The notes below the pieces were generated by a model. It saw only the letters and a list, made by a program, of their open reading frames with translations, made no database searches and was not told where the DNA came from. From Lachnospiraceae bacterium (GTDB lineage: Bacteria; Bacillota; Clostridia; Lachnospirales; Lachnospiraceae): DNA of 64,000 nt. Positions 51,228-60,301 of this stretch are shown in pieces (the stretch's first letter is position 1; each line of letters opens with the position of its first letter). The DNA is taken from contig JAAUZH010000013.1 in assembly GCA_014804675.1 (NCBI GenBank), forward strand, positions 61,140 to 125,139, read 5' to 3'. Made by a program: the position numbers and the translations under genes.

Positions 51228-53567
51228 TTCTTTTTCCTCCGTCTTCTTGTTTTCTATTTTGATTTGCTCTGTCCCAAGGGCTTTTTTCAATTTCTTATCC
51301 TTTTTATTATCATGAATGTGGACCAGATTCAGCCTGAGGGCATTAGTGACTACGCAGAAGCTGGACAGGCTCATTGCCGCCGCTCCAAACATGGGGTTTA
51401 GCTGCCAGCCAAAAAAGGGAATCCACAGACCTGCCGCAAGAGGGATTCCTATTACGTTATAGATAAATGTCCAAAACAGGTTTTCATAAATATTTTTTAA
51501 GGTTGCACGGCTGAGTCTAATAGCTGCCGGCACATCGCTTAAGGCGCTTTTCATCAAAACTACATCAGCGGCATCAATGGCAATATCCGTTCCGGCTCCT
51601 ATGGCAATGCCTATATCCGCTCTGGTAAGTGCGGGAGCATCATTGATTCCGTCTCCTACCATGACTACCTTTCCTTTTTCCTGCAGGGAACGGATTACCT
51701 GCTCCTTTCCATCCGGCAGCACACCTGCCACTACTTCATCCACACCAGCCTGTCTGCCAATGGCATTTGCCGTCCTCTCATTATCGCCAGTCAGCATTAC
51801 CACACGGATTCCCATGTTTTTCAATTCCTCCACGGCACGGGGACTGTCTTCCTTCATAATATCAGCAACGGCAATGATTCCCATAAGCTTTCCATCCCTG
51901 GCAAAAAACAACGGAGTCTTTCCTTCCTCTGAAATGACTTCGGACTGCTTTATCATTTCCCGGGAAATTTCCGCCTGATTGTCTATAAATTGCAAATTTC
52001 CTCCTGCCAAAAAGGTTCCCTGGTAATAAGCAGTAAGACCATTTCCCGGCATGGCTGTAAAGTCGGTAACCTCTACTTCCTCTGCCTGCTCCTTCAAGGC
52101 ATACTCCAAAACAGCTCTCGCCAGAGGATGCTCGCTTTTTCTTTCCAGGGCATATGCCACAAAAAGCAGGTCTTTTTCTGAATTTCCCTCTGCTGGTATC
52201 ACATCTGTTACCTTCGGTTCCCCTTTTGTGATAGTTCCCGTCTTATCCAGCGCCACAATCTGCATCTTTCCCGCTTCCTCCAAAGAGGCTGCCGTTTTAA
52301 ACATAATCCCGTTTCTGGCGCCTATACCGTTGCCTACCATAATGGCAACCGGCGTTGCCAGACCAAGTGCGCAGGGGCAGCTGATTACCAGCACCGAAAT
52401 CCCTCTTGCCAGCCCAAAGCCAATGCTTTCCCCTGCCAAAAGCCAGATCAGGAGCGTCACGGCAGCAACTGCAATGACTGCCGGAACAAAAACACCGGAA
52501 ACCTTGTCCGCCACTTTTGCAATGGGGGCTTTTGTAGCCGCTGCATCACTTACCATCCGGATGATCTGGGATAACGTAGTATCCTCCCCCACTCTTTCAG
52601 CCTGACACTTAATAAAGCCGGACTGATTTATGGTGGCTGCCGACACATGGTCACCGGCCTCCTTATCTATGGGAATGCTTTCCCCGGTCAGCGCAGCTTC
52701 ATCCACGGCACTGGTTCCCTCCAGCACAATACCGTCCACAGGTATATTCTCTCCCGGACGCACCACAAAAATATCTCCCTTTTTCACCTGCTTTATGGAT
52801 ACCTGAACTTCTTTATTATCCTTTATGACTGTAGCAGTTTTGGGAGCCAGCTTCATCAGGCTTTTTAAAGCATCCGTCGTCCTTCCCTTGGATATTGCCT
52901 CCAGCATTTTTCCTACTGTAATCAAAGTCAGGATCATGGCCGCTGATTCAAAATAGAATTCATGCATATAGGTCATGACTCTTTCCATATCTCCCTGTGT
53001 CTGGGCGTCCGTCATGGCAAATAACGCATAGGTGCTGTATACAAATGCTGCTCCGGCACCTAATGCTACCAAAGTATCCATATTGGGCGCCTTATGCCAA
53101 AGGCTTTTAAAACCGCTCACAAAAAATTTTTGATTGATGATCATAATAATAATCGTCAACAAAAGCTGTACCAGACCCATGGCCACATGATTCTCCGTAA
53201 AAAATGCCGGAAGAGGCCAGTTCCACATCATATGCCCCATGGAAATGTACATAAGTACAAGCAAGAAGCCTAAAGAGGCCAGAAGCCGCTTTTTTAAAAC
53301 AGGAGTTTCCCTGTCCCTTAATGCCTCTTCCTCCTTATCTCCTGCGTCAGGGTCCTGACTTGCATCCGTTTCCTTTCTGGCTGCCTGATACCCTGCCTTT
53401 TCCACCGCATTGATGATTTCCCTTGGGGATGCTGTTCCTTCCACGCCCATGGAATTGGTCAGCAGGCTCACAGAACAAGAGGTGACTCCCTCAAGCCCGG
53501 ATACCGCTTTTTCCACCCTGGCGCTGCATGCCGCACAGCTCATTCCTGCTACAGTATATTGCTCCAT
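51018..53567 (-). CDS. copA: Copper-translocating P-type ATPase with C-terminal HMA domain
   Basis: 849 aa. Order: N-terminal heavy-metal domain with GMSCAACSARVE (1-66), two helices plus six core helices, TGES loop (ALTGESIPIDK), CPC in SCPCALGLATP (intramembrane metal site), DKTGTITKGEP (phosphorylated Asp), SEHPLA, GDGINDAPALT, then a second heavy-metal domain (781-849) with GMMCGHCEATV after a Lys/Glu-rich linker. It exports Cu(I). The C-terminal domain is an unusual place and carries its own strong ribosome site. It starts 1 base after the HMA peptide stop in the csoR operon. Confidence 0.95.
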   Translation of the reverse strand: MEQYTVAGMSCAACSARVEKAVSGLEGVTSCSVSLLTNSMGVEGTASPREIINAVEKAGYQAARKETDASQDPDAGDKEEEALRDRETPVLKKRLLASLGFLLVLMYISMGHMMWNWPLPAFFTENHVAMGLVQLLLTIIIMIINQKFFVSGFKSLWHKAPNMDTLVALGAGAAFVYSTYALFAMTDAQTQGDMERVMTYMHEFYFESAAMILTLITVGKMLEAISKGRTTDALKSLMKLAPKTATVIKDNKEVQVSIKQVKKGDIFVVRPGENIPVDGIVLEGTSAVDEAALTGESIPIDKEAGDHVSAATINQSGFIKCQAERVGEDTTLSQIIRMVSDAAATKAPIAKVADKVSGVFVPAVIAVAAVTLLIWLLAGESIGFGLARGISVLVISCPCALGLATPVAIMVGNGIGARNGIMFKTAASLEEAGKMQIVALDKTGTITKGEPKVTDVIPAEGNSEKDLLFVAYALERKSEHPLARAVLEYALKEQAEEVEVTDFTAMPGNGLTAYYQGTFLAGGNLQFIDNQAEISREMIKQSEVISEEGKTPLFFARDGKLMGIIAVADIMKEDSPRAVEELKNMGIRVVMLTGDNERTANAIGRQAGVDEVVAGVLPDGKEQVIRSLQEKGKVVMVGDGINDAPALTRADIGIAIGAGTDIAIDAADVVLMKSALSDVPAAIRLSRATLKNIYENLFWTFIYNVIGIPLAAGLWIPFFGWQLNPMFGAAAMSLSSFCVVTNALRLNLVHIHDNKKDKKLKKALGTEQIKIENKKTEEKEMKKTIKIEGMMCGHCEATVKKCLEALPEVAEAVVSHQEGIAVVTLNADISEETLKKTVEEKDYKVLSVQ

Positions 53568-53568
53568 T

Positions 53569-53808
53569 TTATGCCTCCCTTAACTCTATTTCTATTACTC
53601 GAAAGCCTAATTTTTCTATTTTGTCCTGTAATAACATATCCGGAATCATTCGTTCCATGGAAACCACTGCTGTCTTCTTTTTCAAATCTACCTTTGCTAC
53701 AGCGCCGTCAATTTGATTCAGGCAGGCTTCCACACTGTTTTTACAATGTTTGCATTGCATTCCTTCGATAGTTATGACTTTCTTTCCTATGATATTCATG
53801 TTTCCCAT
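53569..53808 (-). CDS. Heavy-metal-associated (HMA) domain peptide
   Basis: 79 aa. Seen: EGMQCKHCKNSVEACLNQ, a CopZ/Atx1-like metal-binding loop in the form MxCxxC. The rest keeps the beta-alpha-beta-beta-alpha-beta pattern. It should bind Cu(I) and pass it to CopA or CsoR. AGGGGTGA precedes the ATG. It lies 12 bases after csoR and 1 before copA. Confidence 0.88.
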   Translation of the reverse strand: MGNMNIIGKKVITIEGMQCKHCKNSVEACLNQIDGAVAKVDLKKKTAVVSMERMIPDMLLQDKIEKLGFRVIEIELREA

Positions 53809-53820
53809 TTTATCACCCCT

Positions 53821-54129
53821 TTATTTCATCAATTTTTGCAAAGTTGCCAGAAGCTCCTCTACAGTATCTTCCTTTCCTTCCCGGATATCCCTTGTAACAC
53901 AGGTCTTAATATGATTGGCAAGCAACACTCTGTTAAAACTATTCAGCGCTGCGTTCACTGCTGCTACCTGAACCAGAATATCTGTGCAGTAGGTATCCTT
54001 TTCCACCATGCCTCTGATTCCCCGTATCTGCCCTTCGATACGGTTCAAACGGTGAATCAAATCTTTATATTCCTTTTCCGGGCGTTCTTTCGTCTTATGG
54101 CAGGTACATTCTTCTTTTTCTTCCGGCAT
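53821..54129 (-). CDS. csoR: Copper-sensing repressor CsoR
   Basis: 102 aa from ATG 54129 (GAGGG upstream); a nine-residue longer reading has no site. Seen: HRLNRIEGQIRGIRGMVEKD, the DUF156 helix, and the Cu(I) ligand set Cys in DTYCTDIL with His and Cys in NHIKTC (C-H-C). An extra CTCH sequence lies at the N-terminus. Copper binding releases it from the operator, opening its own operon. The operator found upstream supports this. First gene of csoR-HMA-copA. Confidence 0.95.
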   Translation of the reverse strand: MPEEKEECTCHKTKERPEKEYKDLIHRLNRIEGQIRGIRGMVEKDTYCTDILVQVAAVNAALNSFNRVLLANHIKTCVTRDIREGKEDTVEELLATLQKLMK

Positions 54130-54167
54130 ATTCTTTTTCCCTCTTTTCCTTCCCATATTTACAGTTC

Positions 54168-54196
54168 ATTATATACCCTATGGGGGTATATTGCAA
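54168..54196 (-). promoter_or_regulatory. copper operon promoter with CsoR operator in its spacer
   Basis: TTGCAA (54191-54196), 17-bp spacer, TATAAT (54168-54173). The spacer and flank read TATACCCCCATAGGGTATA, a G/C-tract dyad of the CsoR type. Binding there would block the polymerase directly. Upstream (54197-54336) I see no further feature. Confidence 0.88.
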
Positions 54197-54336
54197 GCAT
54201 CATTTTACTTCCTAACCATTTTTATTTTCCTGTACAAGATACAACGAGCCAAAATCATGCATGGCCTTGGCAAGCTTCCCTAAGGGCTGCATAAAAATTG
54301 AGACTACTTTATTCTTTAGAACGGAATGGGATAGAC

Positions 54337-54352
54337 GGACGTGAAAGCTGCC
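54337..54352 (+). repeat. Fragment of hairpin-element flank
   Basis: GGACGTGAAAGCTGCC resembles the GGACGT-RGG-AGC base of the elements at 50614 and 50930, but no partner arm follows. Confidence 0.35.
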
Positions 54353-54371
54353 AATGTATTATCGTATTATA

Positions 54372-54407
54372 AAAAACAGAGCGCATAGACTGGTTTCTAT
54401 ACACTCT
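54372..54407 (-). terminator. Terminator of the repeat-bearing lipoprotein gene
   Basis: AGAGTGTATAGA pairs with TCTATGCGCTCT around AACCAG, followed by GTTTTTT, about 57 bases past the stop codon. Confidence 0.85.
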
Positions 54408-54463
54408 GACAATGTGCAGCTATTCTGTTGTGATTGTGATAATTGGTATAAATCTATTACAAA

Positions 54464-55171
54464 CTACTCATTACTTTTCAACAGCCCATTGATGGCAATA
54501 ATCTTTAACCCCTGTGAAGTGAAATCTTTATCCCGGATCCCGCTAATCCAAACCTGCCCTGTTTCTCCAAGCATAATACCTTGCCAATTGCAAAACATCT
54601 CCACACAATCTTCCTCTTCAAGAGCTTCCAAAAAAGCTTCTTCTAAATTGCCGTCAAAGCTGTTGGACGCATCGAGAAACTCTGTGCTGTTATAATAAGT
54701 ACTGCCAGATATCGTAATGGGATAAGCAATTTCAGAGGAAATTGCCAGCCAATCCTGTTCCAAAAACTGCTGCCTGATTTGAGCAGCATAGCTTTCCACA
54801 TCCGCACAGGAAATGTCTGTTGCAACACTATAGTAATTATCATTGGCTGTTGCTATTGGTTCTTCTGATTGAGAAGTCATATTTTCTGTTTCTGTGTTAT
54901 AGGTGGATGCCGAAGCATTTTCTGACTCCGTGTTATAAGTCGATGCCGAAGCATTTTCCGTCTCTTTGTTGTCAGTCGATGCTGAATCATTTTCTGACTT
55001 TGTGGATATATTTCGGTTATCATCGTAAAATTCCTCAGCAGGAGTTTCAAATTCTGATGCAGATGCCTCCGATGTCGATACAACAGATTCATTCATTTCT
55101 GATGCATGATCAGAGCATCCATATAATTGTATAATTAATAAAATAAATAGTAAAACAGATAGCTTTTTCAT
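54464..55171 (-). CDS. Hypothetical lipoprotein with 12-residue repeats
   Basis: 235 aa. Seen: signal peptide with lipobox LYGCS (Cys19), a Ser/Thr/Glu-rich stalk with three copies of a 12-residue unit like ENASASTYNTES, then a C-terminal domain (about 110-235) with CADVESYAAQIRQQFLEQDW and YPITISGSTYYNSTEFL, a pattern recurrent in clostridial lipoproteins but with no known function. It should sit on the outer membrane leaflet with the domain projected by the stalk. Gene follows the J-domain gene by 43 bases. Confidence 0.75.
   Translation of the reverse strand: MKKLSVLLFILLIIQLYGCSDHASEMNESVVSTSEASASEFETPAEEFYDDNRNISTKSENDSASTDNKETENASASTYNTESENASASTYNTETENMTSQSEEPIATANDNYYSVATDISCADVESYAAQIRQQFLEQDWLAISSEIAYPITISGSTYYNSTEFLDASNSFDGNLEEAFLEALEEEDCVEMFCNWQGIMLGETGQVWISGIRDKDFTSQGLKIIAINGLLKSNE
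54883..54999 (-). repeat. 36-bp tandem repeat in the lipoprotein stalk
   Basis: About three 36-base units (GCATTTTCTGACTCCGTG... on the plus strand), two nearly identical, encoding ENASASTYNTES-like units. The number could vary between strains. Confidence 0.75.
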
Positions 55172-55214
55172 AATAAAAATATTCCTCTTCTCTGTACTTT
55201 ATGCAATAGCAATT

Positions 55215-55970
55215 CTATAGCCCATTTTCCTTACAGATTTTATCATATTCGCTTTGAATTTCCTGTGCGATTTCCTTACTTCCTTCCGGCATATCCGGAT
55301 GATACTTTTTCATTAGGGACAGGTATCTTGGACGAACTTCCTCTAAGCTGGAAATAGACCGAAAATATAAGGTTTTCTCAAACAGAAATTTGGGCTTTGC
55401 TTCCCTTTGCATTTCCTTATGACTCTGGCGGAATTCGGAATTTTTTTCCCAATTAACATTTCCTCTTGTCCAGTTTTGCCGTCTAAACCGTTCTCTCTGC
55501 CTTCTTTCCAGCTCTTCCCAATACATCTTTTCTTCATCGGTCCAAAAATCCTCATAAGCCCTCGAATCCTTTTCAGAAAACGCTCCCTTTTCCTTCAGTC
55601 CTTTGACCAAAGTACTTTCCAGTCCATACACTTTTCCTATTACAATAAAAATAATGGCAAATATTACATCATCTATGACAGCCGTAACAATAGAACCAAT
55701 ACCCAGAAGAAAATAAACATCATCAAACGCCATCAGAAAAATGCAGGAAGCAAATATCATATAAATATGAAACTTTCCATATGCCATCACGTCGCTCTCA
55801 AACAGTCTTTCTGCTCCAAAAAAAAGCAGATAGGTAAGTGCCATTCCAATAGGCAGCAGAAGTATCATGACTTCATATGAAAAAATCTTCGGATAAGAGT
55901 AACACAAAAAGGGAACTGCCAGTTCCAAAACAGTAAAGACGATCATCCATATTCGTTCTGAAATCTTCAT
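55215..55970 (-). CDS. Membrane protein with C-terminal J domain
   Basis: 251 aa. Seen: about five N-terminal helices (10-130), a charged Arg/Glu/Gln-rich region (about 150-195), and a C-terminal segment FRSISSLEEVRPRYLSLMKKYHPDMPEGS with the HPD tripeptide of J domains. J domains stimulate DnaK ATPase, so this should recruit DnaK to the membrane. It starts 9 bases after the GH13 stop, so both share a message; the lipoprotein follows. Its client is not known. Confidence 0.82.
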   Translation of the reverse strand: MKISERIWMIVFTVLELAVPFLCYSYPKIFSYEVMILLLPIGMALTYLLFFGAERLFESDVMAYGKFHIYMIFASCIFLMAFDDVYFLLGIGSIVTAVIDDVIFAIIFIVIGKVYGLESTLVKGLKEKGAFSEKDSRAYEDFWTDEEKMYWEELERRQRERFRRQNWTRGNVNWEKNSEFRQSHKEMQREAKPKFLFEKTLYFRSISSLEEVRPRYLSLMKKYHPDMPEGSKEIAQEIQSEYDKICKENGL

Positions 55971-55979
55971 ATCCGATAG

Positions 55980-57743
55980 TTACTCCTTAACTATTTTACG
56001 AATGAGAATACCATTTTTCAGCAATGTATTGTCAATATAGTGCCTTTGGAATAAAATTTCCCCTTCCCTTCTGATTTCCATATCCTCTTCCGCACAGTTT
56101 ATAATGACCTCTAAGTAATTATCCACCCAGCCCGACTTCATAAATTCGATGACACGGGGATTTTCCAGCTTATTGGGAAAATGGAAATTTCTCGTGCGCA
56201 TTAACGGCTCGCTTTTCCTTAAATGAATCAACTGTCTGATAATATCAATTCTGTCATTGTATTCTCCTGCTTCGATTTCCTCCCAGGGCATACACCGCCT
56301 GCAGTCAGGATCATGGTCTCCTTCCATGGCGATTTCTGTCCCATAATAGATACAGGGACTTCCCGGCATAGTAAACAATACGGCAATCTGCTGGAAATAT
56401 TCATCCAGATTCTTCACATCGCTTCGAAGCCTTTTAGTGTCATGGGAATCTAACAGATTGAACAGCACGTCATTGGTCTGCTGCATATATCCCGTATAGC
56501 ACCGGTTGATGGTAAATTCAAAATCTTCGTTGGTCAGGCTTTTATCAATCCAGAAATCCTTAATGCTCTGCCCAAGAGGGTAATTCATGACCGCATCAAA
56601 TTCATCTCCTCTCAGCCATGGCATGGCGTCATGCCAGATTTCCCCCAATATGTATATATCCGGGTTGATTTCCTTCATTCTTGTCCGAAGCTCCTTACAG
56701 AATACATGGGAAATCTCGTTAGCAACATCTAACCGAAGCCCGTCAACATTATATTTTTTCACCCAGGTCTCACAGACACCTAACAGATATTCCCTTACTT
56801 CTTTATTATTTGTATTCAACTTTGGCATCTGGTCAAAAAAGGCAAAGCTATAGTACTGTTTCTTTTTTGCTGCACCGCCCTTATGGACGAAAGGCCACTC
56901 ATTGATCATGAACCAGTCATAATACTTGGATTCGGGTCCTTTCTCACAAACCTCCTGCCAGGGGGCAAAAAATTCTCCGCTGTGGTTAAATACCCCGTCA
57001 AGCATCACACGGATGCCCCGTTTATGAGCTTCCTCCACCATTTTTATAAGGGTTTCCTCATCCCCAAAATGAGGGTCTATCTTTGTATAGTCCGTTGTAT
57101 CATATTTATGGCTGGAAGGCGATTCGTTAATGGGCGTCAGATAGATTCCGGTAATCCCCAGCTCCTTTAAGTAATCCAGCTTATTGGTAATTCCCTGCAG
57201 GTCACCTCCATAAAATTCCCGGTTTGTCACCTTGCCTTTGTTTTTCCATGGAAGGGTTCCTTCCGGATCATTTTCCGGATTCCCGTTACAAAACCGTTCC
57301 GGAAAAATCTGATACCATACCGTTTCATTTACCCATTCCGGAGTCTTGTTGATATCGGAAGGGTTCATCCATGGAAATACAAAGCACTGCATGCTTCTTC
57401 CTTCCAGCTTCATCTGTTCCTCGCTAACGAATCCATCTTCAAAATAATACCAGCGCTCCGAATCGGTAATCAGCTCAAAATAGTATTTTAAGCGCTTATA
57501 TTCCGGCTGCAGCGTGGTAGTCCACCAGATTTGATTTTTTAACCGTTTCTTAAAATGGATGGCCCAGACGTTTCCGGTCCAGACCTGATTTCCCCCAAGG
57601 ATTCCTGCTGAAAACGGGTCGCCCTGATATAGATTCACCTGTTTTACGTCATACCCTGTCTTTATGTTGATGATCAGTTCATTCTCATTTAGTGGATAAC
57701 AAAAATTATCATTTGCACGGTGATATACTGCATTAAAATCCAT
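55980..57743 (-). CDS. Cytoplasmic GH13 alpha-glycosidase (neopullulanase/cyclomaltodextrinase type)
   Basis: 587 aa, no signal peptide. Seen: an N-terminal beta-sandwich (about 1-120, CBM34-like), then the GH13 barrel: DGVFNHSG, VDGLRLDVANE (nucleophile), ILGEIWHDAM (acid/base), LLDSHDTKRL, and DPDCRRCMPW. The N-terminal module and length fit subfamily 20, which cuts maltodextrins and cyclodextrins inside the cell. It complements the importer at 10-14 kb. AGGAGG precedes the ATG. Confidence 0.9.
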   Translation of the reverse strand: MDFNAVYHRANDNFCYPLNENELIINIKTGYDVKQVNLYQGDPFSAGILGGNQVWTGNVWAIHFKKRLKNQIWWTTTLQPEYKRLKYYFELITDSERWYYFEDGFVSEEQMKLEGRSMQCFVFPWMNPSDINKTPEWVNETVWYQIFPERFCNGNPENDPEGTLPWKNKGKVTNREFYGGDLQGITNKLDYLKELGITGIYLTPINESPSSHKYDTTDYTKIDPHFGDEETLIKMVEEAHKRGIRVMLDGVFNHSGEFFAPWQEVCEKGPESKYYDWFMINEWPFVHKGGAAKKKQYYSFAFFDQMPKLNTNNKEVREYLLGVCETWVKKYNVDGLRLDVANEISHVFCKELRTRMKEINPDIYILGEIWHDAMPWLRGDEFDAVMNYPLGQSIKDFWIDKSLTNEDFEFTINRCYTGYMQQTNDVLFNLLDSHDTKRLRSDVKNLDEYFQQIAVLFTMPGSPCIYYGTEIAMEGDHDPDCRRCMPWEEIEAGEYNDRIDIIRQLIHLRKSEPLMRTRNFHFPNKLENPRVIEFMKSGWVDNYLEVIINCAEEDMEIRREGEILFQRHYIDNTLLKNGILIRKIVKE

Positions 57744-57766
57744 AAAAATACCTCCTGGGTTTCTCC

Positions 57767-59131
57767 CTAATTTTTAAAGCTATGGATAGGCGCTGGAATC
57801 CTGCCGCCCCTGTTTATGAAATCCTCGCAGGAAAATGGATTTACCGGCATAATGGGCGCATATCCTAAAAGCCCGCCAAATTCCACCTTTTCCCCTACTC
57901 CTTTTCCGATTACCGGAATGATCCTTACGGCTGTGGTCTTCTGGTTCACCATGCCGATTGCCATTTCATCGGCGATAATGCCGGATATGGTGGATGCCTT
58001 TGTATCTCCCGGAATGGCAATCATATCAAGCCCTACGGAGCATACGCAGGTCATGGCTTCTAACTTTTCCAAGGTAAGCGCCCCTGCCATTACTGCATCA
58101 ATCATTCCCTGATCCTCGCTGACCGGAATAAAAGCGCCGCTTAATCCCCCTACATAGGAAGAAGCCATCACACCGCCTTTTTTCACCTGATCGTTCAACA
58201 ATGCCAAAGCCGCGGTAGTTCCCGGCGCTCCGGCATATTCCAGACCGATTTCACATAAGATATCCGCCACGCTGTCACCGATTGCAGGGGTGGGAGCCAG
58301 TGACAGGTCCACGATTCCAAAAGGAATCTGCAACAGCTTAGAAGCTTCCTTTGCCACAAGCTGGCCTACTCTTGTTACTTTAAAGGCAGTCTTTTTGATA
58401 GTTTCACAAAGGACCTCAAAGCTTTCTCCCCGAACTTTTTCCAGCGCGGTTCTTACCACACCCGGCCCGGATACGCCTACGTTAATGATGGCATCCGCCT
58501 CGGTAACTCCGTGAAATGCACCTGCCATAAAGGGATTGTCATCCGGCGCATTGCAAAATACAACCAGCTTTGCACAGCCTAAGGAATCATCCTCTTTTGT
58601 ATATTCCGCTGTTTCCTTTACGATTTCGCCCATGAGCTTTACCGCATCCATATTGATTCCGGTGCGGGTAGAGCCTAAATTCACGGAACTGCATACTCTT
58701 TCTGTTTTGGAAAGGGCAAGGGGGATGGAGCGGATCAACAGTTCATCCGCTTTCGTCATGCCCTTTGAAACAAGGGCGGAATAGCCTCCGATAAAATTCA
58801 CGCCTACTTCTTTTGCCACCTGATCCAGAGTTTCTGCTATCTTCGCAAAATCCTCACTTGTCTTACAGGCAGCCCCTCCTACAAGGGCAATGGGAGTTAC
58901 GGAAATTCTTTTATTTACAATTGGAATACCGAATTCTTTCTCGATTTCTTCCCCGGTTGCCACCAGATTCCTTGCGGTTCTTTCAATTTTATCATATATA
59001 TTTTTTCTAAGGGTTTCCAAATCTGTACAGATACAATCAAGCAGGCTGATTCCGATTGTGATGGTCCTCACATCCAGATTTTCCTTCTCAATCATTTTGT
59101 TTGTTTCGTTTACTTCAAAAAAGTTGATCAT
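57767..59131 (-). CDS. UPF0210 (DUF711, PFL) family protein
   Basis: 454 aa. Seen: family motifs [20 protein letters not shown] (residues about 78-97), [33 protein letters not shown] and [20 protein letters not shown]. The family has a nucleotide-like fold relation to pyruvate formate-lyase only by historical name; the function is unknown. It is linked almost always with a small ACT protein, which lies 28 bases upstream here. Confidence 0.92.
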   Translation of the reverse strand: MINFFEVNETNKMIEKENLDVRTITIGISLLDCICTDLETLRKNIYDKIERTARNLVATGEEIEKEFGIPIVNKRISVTPIALVGGAACKTSEDFAKIAETLDQVAKEVGVNFIGGYSALVSKGMTKADELLIRSIPLALSKTERVCSSVNLGSTRTGINMDAVKLMGEIVKETAEYTKEDDSLGCAKLVVFCNAPDDNPFMAGAFHGVTEADAIINVGVSGPGVVRTALEKVRGESFEVLCETIKKTAFKVTRVGQLVAKEASKLLQIPFGIVDLSLAPTPAIGDSVADILCEIGLEYAGAPGTTAALALLNDQVKKGGVMASSYVGGLSGAFIPVSEDQGMIDAVMAGALTLEKLEAMTCVCSVGLDMIAIPGDTKASTISGIIADEMAIGMVNQKTTAVRIIPVIGKGVGEKVEFGGLLGYAPIMPVNPFSCEDFINRGGRIPAPIHSFKN

Positions 59132-59159
59132 GTCACATTCTCCGTTTTATGCTATTTTA

Positions 59160-59432
59160 TTAGATACGGTGCATTTTATTAAAAATATCTTCTCTCTGGC
59201 ATTTGATTACCACACCGATTTCCTCTCCCACCTTTGCAAGCTCATCGGATATATCTCCAAAAGGCTTTTTGGCCTGGTTCATATCCACTAACATCATCAT
59301 GTTAAAATAATCCTGCACGATGGTCTGGGAAATATCCAGAATATTCACTTCATTTTCCGCCAGATATGTACACACCTTTGCAATGATCCCTACCGTATCT
59401 TTTCCTACTACTGTTATGATTGTTTTTTTCAT
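59160..59432 (-). CDS. ACT domain protein (UPF0237)
   Basis: 90 aa from ATG 59432 (GAGGAG upstream). Seen: IITVVGKDTVGIIAKVCTYLA and NILDISQTIVQDYFNMMMLVD, a single ACT fold of the GcvR-like type. Such domains bind amino acids. It precedes UPF0210 as in many Firmicutes, which suggests a ligand-controlled pair. Confidence 0.93.
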   Translation of the reverse strand: MKKTIITVVGKDTVGIIAKVCTYLAENEVNILDISQTIVQDYFNMMMLVDMNQAKKPFGDISDELAKVGEEIGVVIKCQREDIFNKMHRI

Positions 59433-59470
59433 TTCTCTGCTCCTCATACTTCCATACTATTTTCTGATTC

Positions 59471-60268
59471 TTAAAATTCAATCAGGGGGCTTGGTTCACT
59501 TCTTTTTGCCACGCTGATATAAAAATCCTCTGCACGGTAAGGATTATCCCCCATATTGATTTCTAACCGTACCGCTTCATATGCCAGCTCCGGCAGGTTG
59601 TTTTCATGGCTTAAATGCCCTAACATAATATATTTTAAATGGTCGTTTACAATATTGCTTAAAAGCCTGCCGCTGCTTTCATTGGACAAATGCCCCTTCT
59701 TGCCTGCAATGCGCTTTTTTAAGTAATAAGGATAAGCTCCTGCCTGCAGCATCCTTTCGTCATGATTGGCTTCTATGAACAAGGCATCCATATCCTGAAA
59801 GCCATCCACCACCTCTTCCGTGACGATTCCAAGATCTGTTACGATTCCAAGGCGTTTCTCCCCGCAGTAAATGCGATATGCTACCGGGTCATTGGCATCA
59901 TGGGAAATAGGAAGGGGGTCTATGGTAAGGCTTCCCACCTGACAGCAGCCATAGCCTTTAAAGGGATGGAAAAGCTCCTTATCAATCTTTCCTACGGATT
60001 TTGTTTCTAAAATCCCCTGAATCGTGCCTTTTGTGGCATAAATGGGAAGTCCGCACTTTCTGGCAAGCACCCCAAGCCCTCCTATATGGTCAATATGCTC
60101 ATGGGTGACAAAGACTCCGTCTAAATCCGCTGCTGAAAGCCCGATGGACTTAAGCCCTGCTTCCACCTTTTTTCCGCTGATACCCGCATCAATCAGAATA
60201 TGGGTGTCATCGTTTCCTACATAAATACAATTTCCGCTGCTTCCGCTTGCAATGCTTAGAAGCTTCAT
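59471..60268 (-). CDS. Metallo-beta-lactamase fold hydrolase (YycJ/WalJ-like)
   Basis: 265 aa from ATG 60268 (GGGAGG upstream). Seen: SIASGSSGNCIYVG start, THEHIDHIGG (HxHxDH metal site), ISHDANDP, ANHDERML and LGHLSHENN. This is the YycJ group, DNA 5'-exonuclease-like in some species and linked with cell-wall and DNA repair functions. It lies in a polA-coaE-ftsA-like neighbourhood. Confidence 0.9.
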   Translation of the reverse strand: MKLLSIASGSSGNCIYVGNDDTHILIDAGISGKKVEAGLKSIGLSAADLDGVFVTHEHIDHIGGLGVLARKCGLPIYATKGTIQGILETKSVGKIDKELFHPFKGYGCCQVGSLTIDPLPISHDANDPVAYRIYCGEKRLGIVTDLGIVTEEVVDGFQDMDALFIEANHDERMLQAGAYPYYLKKRIAGKKGHLSNESSGRLLSNIVNDHLKYIMLGHLSHENNLPELAYEAVRLEINMGDNPYRAEDFYISVAKRSEPSPLIEF

Positions 60269-60301
60269 TCTTTTTTCCTCCCTTTGTTCCATCTCACAAA
60301 A

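Noticed and set aside
54255..54292. GGCCTTGGCAAG followed by CTAAGGGC as a third full palindromic element
   Set aside because: Only about 12 bases match the element centre; the hairpin, GCGAAAGC and arms are absent, so it may be chance.
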